Part shown: positions 34,851 to 43,237 of the stretch, one piece after another
Layout of the letters: every line of letters begins with the position of its first letter
Numbering within the stretch: the first letter of the stretch is position 1
From: Labyrinthula sp. Ha
Lineage: Eukaryota; Sar; Bigyra; Labyrinthulida; Labyrinthulaceae
Length of the DNA: 64,000 bases
Direction: 5' to 3'
Assembly (NCBI GenBank): GCA_015227615.1
Contig: JAALGZ010000014.1
Span: 186,001-250,000, forward strand
Program-made: the position numbers and the translations under genes
The notes under the pieces: generated by a model
Seen by the model: only the letters and a program-made list of their open reading frames with translations
The model's database searches: none
Told to the model about the DNA's origin: nothing

Positions 34851-36042
34851 ATGCAAGACCATAAGTCTTCAGAATTCGCTTATGGAGTGTACACAAGTAC
34901 TGTTCAATCTTTACATTCGACTACACCCTCCTATAATTATGAACACAATTTAGATCCATCATTTGCTTCTACCTTACAAGTACCTACACCTAGTGCTATG
35001 AGTTCTTACACGTCATCTATAAATCAGAATCAAAGTAAGATGAGCACTCCAAACTCACCAATTCCACCAATCCAAGTCATGAGTCCAACATCTGCATACA
35101 GTTTAGAGGTAATGTTCTTAGTTTCTTTAAAATTAGGCAAAAAAAACAGGGCATCCATTACATTTCTTAAAAAATGTACAAAAACTCCGAGTAAAACAAA
35201 ACTACGAGGCTTTTGAAAGCGCAGCGAATGCAGCAGGTTGTGATTGCATTGAGAGTAAAAATCAGTACGAAGTGTTTAATGATGATACTTCTGAACAACT
35301 TCTTCATGTTAGAGAACATAGTACTTTTTGCATGAGATGTTGCTGCAAGCCAAACCATGAAGCAACAATTATGTTTCATGACGTTTCTAGTCCACTCTTT
35401 AATCCGGAAATTTTAGATTTTTCTAATTCAGCAGTTGTGATGAGGATGAACAAACCCTGGAAACTTAATTGTTGTGCATGTACATCTTTTTTTCAACAAG
35501 AGCAAGAAACTTTTATTTACCCAGGAAAAAAAGTTGGATCTGCAATCAAAACAAATCCTTGCTTGCAACGTAAAGGATGTTTTTCACCAAATTTCGAAAT
35601 TGCAAATTCCAACGGGAAAAATATTGCAGAGGTAAGAGGACCACTTTGCTGTGTAGGTGGGATGTTTGAATTTCTTGCTTCAATTAAATACGAGGTATTT
35701 GCTTTAAGCGCAAATTCAGCCTCTGAACAAAAACTAGCAAATATATTAAAAGCGAAACCAGAAGGTAAAGACAATTTTAAAGAAGTTACGGGAGACTCAG
35801 ATCAATTCTACTTAGAGCTAGACCAAAACGAGCTTCAAAAAGTTACAAATTCAGATGATGAAAAGATTGAGCTAATTGCCACCTTTCTAAGTACCCTGAT
35901 TCTACTAGACTACGTTTTCTATGAAGCAGGACCTCCAGTGCGCTATAGTCCAATTGATGGTTCATTCTCTGTAAATTGCTTCGAGTACTACTTTTGCGGA
36001 TGCGTCTGTACATGGAAAGCAAAATTTGGAGGGTCCAAATAA
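34851..36042 (+). CDS. phospholipid scramblase (PLSCR-like)
   Basis: Exon 1 (34851-35108) encodes an 86-residue Ser/Thr/Pro/Gln-rich N-terminus like the proline-rich tail of animal scramblases. A 28-nt intron (35109-35136, GTAATG...AAATTAG, phase 0) leads into exon 2. There VQKLRVKQNYEAFESAANAA, NQYEVFNDDTSEQLLHVRE, a CMRCCCKP cysteine cluster (a likely palmitoylation site) and the repeat-like C-terminal beta structure follow. Near the end, a hydrophobic segment ATFLSTLILLDYVFYEAG matches the family's C-terminal helix. Length is 387 residues, slightly longer than human PLSCR1 (318). The protein moves phospholipids between leaflets or acts in membrane signalling. It is tail to tail with the acid phosphatase (35-bp gap). 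Confidence 0.9.
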
Positions 36043-36077
36043 AGAGCTCTGGAGCGAATAGGGGAAATCAAAAAAGT

Positions 36078-37469
36078 TCACAGTTTTTCGAGCACCTTCT
36101 TGAACAACCAACTTCCTCGTGCATCAATAAACTCAACCAGGAATTGAGTGTTACTAACTGAAACAGAAGCAAACCCTTGACTTCCGTGATGAAAATGAGG
36201 ATGCACTGTAGAAGTAGCTTCTTCAAAGATCTTTTTGTTTTCTGCCACAGGTCTTATAGAGGAACCAGCTCCTGATACAAAGTAATGCACACCTGCTTCT
36301 TCTAAATACTGGAGATTGTGATCATGGCCCGAAAAATACACATCAACATTGAGTTGTTGTAGAAGTGCTGGGATTGTTTCATTCATGTAACTATCAAAAT
36401 CTTCAGCGTAATGATCACCAACTGTATAAACTGGATGATGTCCTATAACGACTCTCCAAATGATGTCAACATCGTCCTTGTAGGCTTCAAAACTTTCTTT
36501 TAGAAACGCTTCTGCTTTTTCACGCCTGTCACTAATGGAACCTGACCTGATATATTAGAATAGAAGATAAAAATACGGCAAGAAATCTTTAACTTCATCA
36601 TCTTCTTCATATGATCCTAGTAAAGGTGTTGTATCAAAGAACACGAATAATGTATTGCTCATCTTTTCTACGTAGCTGTAGTCTCTTATCTTCCAGTGTG
36701 GATAGTCATCAGATATTTTAAGCTGGAGACCTGGTGGTGCTTTGTAATCATGATTCCCTAATACTCCATACCAATCTAACAAATCAACTTCTCCATTTAG
36801 AGAATACATCTGGGCCCAACTTGTTTCTATTTGGTCCATTGATTCTTCTCGTATCCCAATAGGGTAAAAATTATCTCCGACATTAATCACAAAATCAGCG
36901 AAATCTACCCGTGACTAGCCATTAAGTGTAGAATAAAGTTGTACCATCTCTACTGCGACATCTCTTTGACAGCAATGTCCTTGGCGGCCCCAGTCTCCAA
37001 GGACAAGAAAGTTCAGGATAGAGTTAGGAAGCTTCATTGCATAGGAATGTTTTAAAGTCCAGTCGTGCGTATAACCTATTCAATTAAAACAGGGAAACAG
37101 TACAAAGACGCTCGTCAGCAAAATTTGCTTGATCCTGCTTACATGTATTTTCATAGAGTTCTGTATTTAAGCTTGGAAGGGACGTAGCTTGAGAATTTTG
37201 ACTAAAGTAAGCACCAAAAATCGTGCCCACGGTCGTGAAAAAGATCGCCATTGTAAAGGAACAAGCCATAAGGACTTTGTTACTTCGAAAACCTGTTAAA
37301 CTGGGCTTAACTTGAATAGATTCTCCATACCAGGCTCCCATGTCATCATCTAATACTTTAATAATATTAAAAAGTTACTTGATCCTATTGGATCTGCAAA
37401 GAATCGAGAGTTTTCTTGTGAAGAAGTTCGTTTTGCTTCAACTTGATCGTATCTTCTTTGACTCAACAT
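36078..37469 (-). CDS. purple (tartrate-resistant type) acid phosphatase with N-terminal membrane anchor
   Basis: Five exons joined by four tiny introns: 37350-37378 (29 nt, GTAACT...TTAG), 37076-37103 (28 nt, GTACTG...ATAG), 36915-36944 (30 nt, GTACAA...CTAG) and 36547-36576 (30 nt, GTATTT...TCAG). The coding sum is 1275 nt, 424 residues. Metal-binding motifs appear in order: LGDWGRQG, NVGDNFYPIG, GVLGNHDY, IGHHPVYTVGDH and SGHDHNLQYL, the dinuclear metallophosphatase set of ACP5-type enzymes. Residues 1-55 are cytosolic-looking, and 56-79 (VLMACSFTMAIFFTTVGTIF...) form a membrane helix, so the enzyme is a type II membrane protein facing the lumen or exterior. Intron 3 is a multiple of three and contains an in-frame TAG, so it must be removed. 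Confidence 0.9.
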
Positions 37470-37491
37470 TCTGCTCTTCTGTTAAATCTTG

Positions 37492-37503
37492 GGCTATGTG
37501 GCC
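37492..37503. promoter_or_regulatory. GGCTATGTGGCC, palindrome variant upstream of the phosphatase
   Basis: One mismatch to GGCCATGTGGCC, 23 bp upstream of the phosphatase ATG (37469) and about 38 bp downstream of the U6 terminator. Compare the site 23 bp upstream of the golgin start. Confidence 0.45.
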
Positions 37504-37540
37504 TATTTGTCGCCTGAATTGAACACAGAAGTCAGTCATC

Positions 37541-37651
37541 AAAAAATTATTCTGGAACCTTCTCAGATTTTTATGGTCGTCCATTCTCTGGGGCCATGCT
37601 AATCTTCTCTATATAGTTCCAAATTATTTGGTGCCGCAACCGAAGCTGAGC
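37541..37651 (-). ncRNA. U6 spliceosomal snRNA
   Basis: The minus strand reads from a 5' hairpin with a UUCG loop (CAGC-UUCG-GUUG) through TTTGGAACTATA and AGAGAAGATTAGCATGGCCC, then a 3' stem region, and ends in TTTTTT at 37541-37546, an RNA polymerase III terminator. The block from TTGGAAC through GATTAGCATGGCCCC matches human U6 almost base for base, including the catalytic AGC triad. Two oddities: the ACAGAGA box reads AUAGAGA, and the 3' half is diverged. A TATA run sits 22-37 bp upstream, as in polymerase III snRNA genes. U6 pairs with the 5' splice site and U2, and builds the active site of the spliceosome. It could be an expressed variant or a slightly diverged pseudocopy. Confidence 0.85.
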
Positions 37652-37672
37652 GAAATGCAGGGACGATTTGAG

Positions 37673-37688
37673 TATATATATATATATC
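37673..37688 (-). promoter_or_regulatory. TATA box of the U6 gene
   Basis: An alternating TATATATATATATATA run beginning about 22 bp upstream of the inferred U6 5' end, a position typical of polymerase III snRNA promoters. No proximal element could be recognised from one example. Confidence 0.55.
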
Positions 37689-38384
37689 TTTCATATTAGA
37701 ATAGAATGACGGAGAAAAGCAAAGTATAATCAGTACGGTGCTTCTTATACATATAGTAGATATATAAACAAAACTGACTCCCCGTTCTGATTCTAAAAAA
37801 AGTTCTCATCTTGTTTCGAGGTGTCATTTGAGGTTTTCACTTTTCCTTGCTGCAAGAAAGAATTAAGAAAACAGCAATCCAGGTGTCACCCAATTTCTTT
37901 TTATTACCACAAACCCTTTGAGTAGGACCGAAAGAAATACTTTTCCAAGTGAGCAGTAAGCACCTGGATCCTGTCAGTGTTTGATTTCGGTTGTGCATAA
38001 AATAAGCTTGCACAGGACGGGAAAATTTGGTTTATTTCTACAGGGTGATCAGATAACAATCTAACATAAATCAGTTGATAGCCTTCGTTTAAGAGCAAAG
38101 AATCTAAATGTAAGAGCTGGGGTTTTCATAAAACCAAACCCAATTGATGAATAATATAACTTTCCAGGTAAAATGCAACCTACACAAGTAAAAATTAACA
38201 GAAAAAATAATGTGTTTCACTTTTCTTAGAAGACATGCAGGCAGAGTGTCAACGATGTAACTTTCCATTAGTATCAAAAGCAAAGGTTCAGACTAACTTT
38301 GAGAATGAATCCATATAACAGTCTCTTAATGATCTAACTACTTTGTCTATTCTCTCCTCATATAGAATACGTTCATACTATACT

Positions 38385-38800
38385 TTAGCAGCAGTTACTT
38401 TTCGCAGATATGGCTGAAGAGTAGCGTTTGATAGTGGATGCTTCTGATGATTTTGTACGCGGAGAGACCGAGGTGGGCCCAAATGTTTGTTTCTTGCCTG
38501 TTTCCTCCTCTGTTCTTAAATTTTCATTCTTGTATGGATTTTCGAAACCTGATTTGTGGCATTTAAGTGGGTGCCAACTTTGAGGCCAATGGATCAGCCT
38601 CATCCCGTAAAGAGTTGTCCCACACGAAGCTAATTCTATATGGGTTGAGGATAAGATATAATTTTGGTTGAACTTCTTTTCCGGCTTCTCTCATAGAAAG
38701 CTGTAAATGTCCTTTTACCCTACCGCTTGACATGTCCAACAGCCTCACATTAACATATGTTGAAAAGAACCGATTTCACACCGCCATGAAAAAATAATTT
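38385..38800 (-). repeat. degenerate coding-like repeat, copy 2
   Basis: The minus strand carries RLLDMSSGRVKGHLQL followed by YLILNPYRISFVWDNSLRDE, overlapping in another frame a polar stretch (EEETGKKQTFGPTSVSPRTK). The first motif is shared with 16320-16460. The whole looks like an eroded coding sequence of unknown family. Confidence 0.45.
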
Positions 38801-39615
38801 TAGGTTAGTCCACAAATTCTATCTTGCTCTAGTAGATTGAAACCCTTTAAAAAGAAGATCGCATTGGGTAACAGCATGAAGATTTCTAGTTAGTAACAGT
38901 TACAGTAAAAAGATTGACGACCAGGGAAAAATGTTGCTTTCTGAATTAATGTCTGTAGTTCACGTACCGTTGCTGGTAGATAAGTACCTTGGTAGGTTAA
39001 ACGTTGTAGGTAGTCTGCATACCACTAAACCTTTTAAATTAGTAGTACTTTTTAGTTTTTTGACCAACCAACCTACTCGAGAAAATGTAAAACAACTAGA
39101 AAGAAAAATCTGGGCTATATATCCTTGGAAAGCCCTTTAATTAGCTCTCGATAAGAACTGTCGTGTCTACTACGGTTTATTGCTTTATGAAAGCTGATAT
39201 GAAAAAGACCTGTAGAGGAGTCGTACTGCCAGCTATTAAAAGCATTTAGTTAGCATTTACAGATTTACAAGTTACAACTAAATATATATTTTGGGCAATT
39301 TATCAAGTAACTACTAATACAATAATAACTTATACAAAACGTTTACAAATACTATTTACTCATTCTTAACTGATATTGACTTTTTTCTTGAGAAAATTAA
39401 AATATGATTGAGAGAAAACAAAACTTAATTCAGTTCCCCACAAGCTATACTAAACCTAAATTGTATAACATGACAACGCTATGTAAACTGCTTTCTATAC
39501 AAAATAAAAAAAGTATGAAAAAGTATTCCATCAGCAAAACTAAACTCGAGTTCCTCTTATTTACTTTTCATCTATTCACCGGTACTTGAAAGAAGTTCTA
39601 AGTAAACCAACTACA

Positions 39616-39859
39616 ATGCACTTCTTGCTCTCCCAACAAGAATTTTGTTTAATATGTGCGTTATTATTAATTATGTGTCTTGTGTTTTCAGATTCTTAAG
39701 TCATTTGAGTATGTAGTCAACGCTAACAGTAATCAAGTATCAACTATTGCAATCAAAATAATCATACCAAACACGGCAAATGAGAGATATGATAGTGCTC
39801 AGAAAGAGTTCTACAAATACGTACGTAAAGGTTCAGAAAACACAATCTCTGTATGGTAG
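39616..39859 (+). other. exon-like fragment, possible secreted protein relic
   Basis: After a good 3' splice site (cttgtgttttcag, ending at 39691) an open stretch of 55 codons is strikingly protein-like: KSFEYVVNANSNQVSTIAIK, then IIIPNTANERYDSAQKEFYK and a TAG at 39857-39859. Just upstream, an ATG at 39616 opens MHFLLSQQEFCLICALLLIM, a signal-peptide-like segment. None of the GT dinucleotides available joins the two in the right phase. So either the first exon lies elsewhere or the gene has decayed. Confidence 0.35.
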
Positions 39860-40543
39860 AGTTCACGAGCTACACAGCTGAAAATCTAATCTGAAAAAGG
39901 ACGCTCGAACTAGCATTGTCAAACAAGGATGTAGTTTATGAATGATTACAATCGATTTTTCTTCCGGTATTGAACTGGAGAAGAAAGATTGTTCAGGAAA
40001 ATGATTCTGTAGACTTTCTAGTAGTTACAAGCACACTAGGCACTAAACATGAAAAGAAGGGTAAGACCATGATATGACTTATTTTCACACTGAAGAGTAC
40101 ATTTTCTCTGTTGGTATACTTTAGCCTGCATAAATTCATTTTTTTGCAAGACGAGTTACCTTGTATACAAATGTACTTAGTGACACTTCAAACGATAGAT
40201 GTATTTAATCTCAGTGGGAAAGCCCCATAATAACAACTCAAACGAAGTTTCTAACTGTTTGAATACAAACATTCGACGAACATTTTCCAACGAAGAATAA
40301 CCTACTGTTTCCCTTGAATATAATTTGGCGTCATTCCAAGTATGCGTGCATCTTGAAAAATCTGCAAAATTCAGGCTGATGCTTTTATATTAATTATAGC
40401 AGCACTAAGAACATCAGGTGTGATAGTTTAATTGGCAGATTGTGTTATCAAGAACTATTCACTCCGTTGAGATATATTTTCATGAACCAAGATTGTTTCA
40501 CATGAGTTTCTCCTCCTGATAAACCAGTCTAGGGGAGAGATAT

Positions 40544-43099
40544 CTATCGCTTAAACCCAATAAGCTTTGCTGTTTTGTTTGAGCTCTTGTTCTTTATCTG
40601 TTCCCTTGTGGTTTCCACTTCTATTGGATCAAACTTAAGTATAGCGGCAAGCACAACAAAGAGCTGAACTTGCTCCTCAACAGTTCCAGAAGAACAAAAG
40701 GATTTCAAAACATTTTTTAAGTATCCAAAGTTAAAGTCTTCATTCATTGACTCATCATCTGCCAACCCAAGAACTTTTCGATCGTATTTTAACGATTCTA
40801 CACTCGCTCTTAACTCATTAACCTCTTGGGATAATTTTGAAATGAGTTTTTTACTTTCAACTACATCTTTTGACGAACTCGAAAGATCTGATTTTAACAA
40901 GTTTATTTCTGCTGTCTTATTCGTTCTGGCTTTGGCTAGCTCAAGAAATACCCCCTCGCCACTTTCTTCCTTCTGTTTTTTCAGCTTTTCTCCAAACTCC
41001 CTTGTTATATCCTGTCTCACATTATTAATTTCCTCTCGATGTAGTTCTTTCAGGCTTTTAATTTCTTGCTTTCTCTTGTTTAACTGAGACTCTGCTGCTA
41101 TTGTTTTTTCCTTAACCTGGTCCTTAAGGTCTTCTATCTGTTTCTTAGAAGCCGACTTCAAATCATGCAGCTCTACTTCGTGTGCTTCCTTTACTTCACG
41201 TCTTTCTTTTTCATAAGAAGACTTGGTATAATTTATGTCAGTACTTAATGCTTCATTCCTTCTTTGAAGTGATTCTCTCTCGGAAATAGCATTATCAAGT
41301 GAGCTCTCTAACGTCTTAAGTTTCTCCTCCATTTCATCGGAGGCCTGATTTTCTTTTCTTGAGTTCATCAACTCTTCAGAGAGTTTAGTGATTTCTTCTT
41401 CTTTAATCTTAAACTCCGTTTTCAGTTTTTTTATTTCTTTCTTAGATGTAGATTTTAATTCAGCGAACCTGTTTTCAGCTTCATTAATCTTTTCTTCAAG
41501 ACTGCGCATTTTCTCGTAGAGAACGTTTATTTCATTTTCTTTGACAACTTCAAGTTCTTGCTTGGCCACTGAAAGCTCAGAAAACTTTTCTTCAAATATC
41601 TTTTTACTCGTCTCTAAATCCGCAATCTTGGCCTTTAATTTTTCATTATTCTTTTTTAGAGTCGGTAAAAATGAATTTTTCTTTTTTGCTTCAACAAGAA
41701 GTTTCTTTGTATTTTCAAGATTTTCTTGCAGGTTTTCCGTCTTTTCTTTAGTATCCTCTAACTCTTTCTTTTGTCTGGTAAACTCTTCAAGTTTACTCTT
41801 AAGTGTCTCCTTAAGCTTGACATTAATCCGAGTTAAGGTTTTCATGTCTTCTGCCAATTTTAATCTAGAATCGACCAAACTTTTAATACTCTGAAAAAGC
41901 ACAGTCTTATATTGTGACTTCATACCCTTAAGTTGCTCTTGCACAGACTTTACTCCGGAGAGATCTTCTGACAAGGAGTTCAGGTTGGTTTTAGCACAGT
42001 CCAACGAAGAAAACAGAGAATTATTAATTTTCTTCAGTTTGGACAACTCATGCTTCAATTCACCTCTCTCTTCCATGAGTGAAGTCAGACGAGTTTGGAA
42101 TTCTTCACCTATCTCAGATTTCTTGTTTGCTTCATCCAACTGTGTTCTCAACTGTATGATCTCTTCATTTTTTACTGTCAGCTCATTTTGTAAAGTCTCC
42201 TGTTGCTCCTTTTCTTGTTCCTGGTTTCCTAACTTTTCCTTTAAATCAGAAACCAGTTTCTTGTTTTTTTCGTTTTCTTGACAAAGAGTTTCATGTTGTT
42301 TTTTTAGGGCAGTGAGTTTCTCAACAATTTCTTTCTCACCATTATCTGTCACGTCATCAACTATAGTTCTTTTCCTTAAAGTCATATTTTCTTCAGTTAA
42401 AACTTCAACCTTTTCTTCTAGAACTTTTTGCTGATTTAGATTATTCTGAAGTTGGGTTTCCTTGGCACTTAGCTTTTGCTTCACCGAAGAGGATAGATTT
42501 AAGAGTTTTTCTTCGAGAGACGTTTTCACACGCTCTAGTTCTTTAACTTTGTCTTGTTTCTTCGAGGTGTCTTGAATCTGCTCCTGCAAAGAGAAAATAA
42601 TTTCATCTTTCATAGATAACGTTTGCTTCAATGCTTCTAAGTCATTTTTGAGTTTAATATCATCTTTTTTGCTCAGAATATCGCTACTGGAGTCTTCCGT
42701 GTTTACTTTGTGCTTTTCAATTATTTCCTTCAATACCTTTTGAATATCAAGATTTGACTCGTTAGACACTATGCCACTTTGAACAAGCAATTCTTCAACA
42801 AACTTCCACTCCTCATATTTTTTATTTAGTCTATCTGCCTGAATAGGTGCTTCAAGTAAATCTTCATCTTTGTTACTTTCTCCCTTTTTTTCTTTTTCCT
42901 TCAAATCTTTGTTTTCAGCTTCCAACGTCTTCAGCTTCATCATTAGTTTCTTCAGCTTAGCAACTGATACAACCTTTGTTTCTTCTCCATTTTGTGCTTC
43001 CTTAGGCTTCTCAGTTTGCTGGATACTATCTTTTAGTTGATTTATGTTTTGCGCGGACTTTTCAAGGCCTCTCTTAAATGTTTCTTGAAGATTGAACAT
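40544..43099 (-). CDS. golgin with C-terminal GRIP domain
   Basis: 851 residues. After a short N-terminus (MFNLQETFKRGLEKSAQNIN) almost the whole protein is heptad-rich, charged coiled coil. The last 70 residues carry a GRIP domain: NFGYLKNVLKSFCSS, then VQLFVVLAAILKFDPIEVE. This includes the conserved Tyr (YLKN) that contacts the small GTPase ARL1. GRIP golgins attach to the trans-Golgi through ARL1 and use their long rods to tether vesicles. The N-terminal FKRGLEKSAQ amphipathic stretch also occurs in golgin-97/245-type proteins. No intron. Several GGCC-containing palindromes lie in the 140 bp upstream of the start. Confidence 0.88.
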   Translation of the reverse strand: MFNLQETFKRGLEKSAQNINQLKDSIQQTEKPKEAQNGEETKVVSVAKLKKLMMKLKTLEAENKDLKEKEKKGESNKDEDLLEAPIQADRLNKKYEEWKFVEELLVQSGIVSNESNLDIQKVLKEIIEKHKVNTEDSSSDILSKKDDIKLKNDLEALKQTLSMKDEIIFSLQEQIQDTSKKQDKVKELERVKTSLEEKLLNLSSSVKQKLSAKETQLQNNLNQQKVLEEKVEVLTEENMTLRKRTIVDDVTDNGEKEIVEKLTALKKQHETLCQENEKNKKLVSDLKEKLGNQEQEKEQQETLQNELTVKNEEIIQLRTQLDEANKKSEIGEEFQTRLTSLMEERGELKHELSKLKKINNSLFSSLDCAKTNLNSLSEDLSGVKSVQEQLKGMKSQYKTVLFQSIKSLVDSRLKLAEDMKTLTRINVKLKETLKSKLEEFTRQKKELEDTKEKTENLQENLENTKKLLVEAKKKNSFLPTLKKNNEKLKAKIADLETSKKIFEEKFSELSVAKQELEVVKENEINVLYEKMRSLEEKINEAENRFAELKSTSKKEIKKLKTEFKIKEEEITKLSEELMNSRKENQASDEMEEKLKTLESSLDNAISERESLQRRNEALSTDINYTKSSYEKERREVKEAHEVELHDLKSASKKQIEDLKDQVKEKTIAAESQLNKRKQEIKSLKELHREEINNVRQDITREFGEKLKKQKEESGEGVFLELAKARTNKTAEINLLKSDLSSSSKDVVESKKLISKLSQEVNELRASVESLKYDRKVLGLADDESMNEDFNFGYLKNVLKSFCSSGTVEEQVQLFVVLAAILKFDPIEVETTREQIKNKSSNKTAKLIGFKR

Positions 43100-43121
43100 T
43101 TCTCTCTAAACAGGATTTGGA

Positions 43122-43237
43122 GGCCAGATGGCCATAAAGTGGTCTTCTATTGAAAATATATGGAGCGGTTTTTAGAGGCTAGCCGTTGGAAGGCCAATTT
43201 TCCACCAAGAGGCCACGCGACTCAGGGCCATGTGGCC
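43122..43237. promoter_or_regulatory. cluster of GGCC palindromes upstream of the golgin gene
   Basis: GGCCAGATGGCC at 43122-43133 (23 bp from the ATG) and a perfect GGCCATGTGGCC at 43226-43237. Between them, further GGCCA units stand near 43190 (aaggccaatt) and 43211 (gaggccacgcg). It is the densest array of this motif in the window. Confidence 0.45.

Larger units (their letters stand above)
37689..40543. other. gene-poor interval
   Basis: No intact gene. It holds the degenerate repeat at 38385-38800 and an exon-like fragment at 39616-39859, both listed separately. A small ATG frame at 39404-39589 has no support. Confidence 0.45.

Noticed and set aside
41541-41894. 117-codon plus-strand ORF, rich in Ser and Phe
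   Set aside because: Antisense shadow of the Lys/Glu-rich golgin coiled coil.
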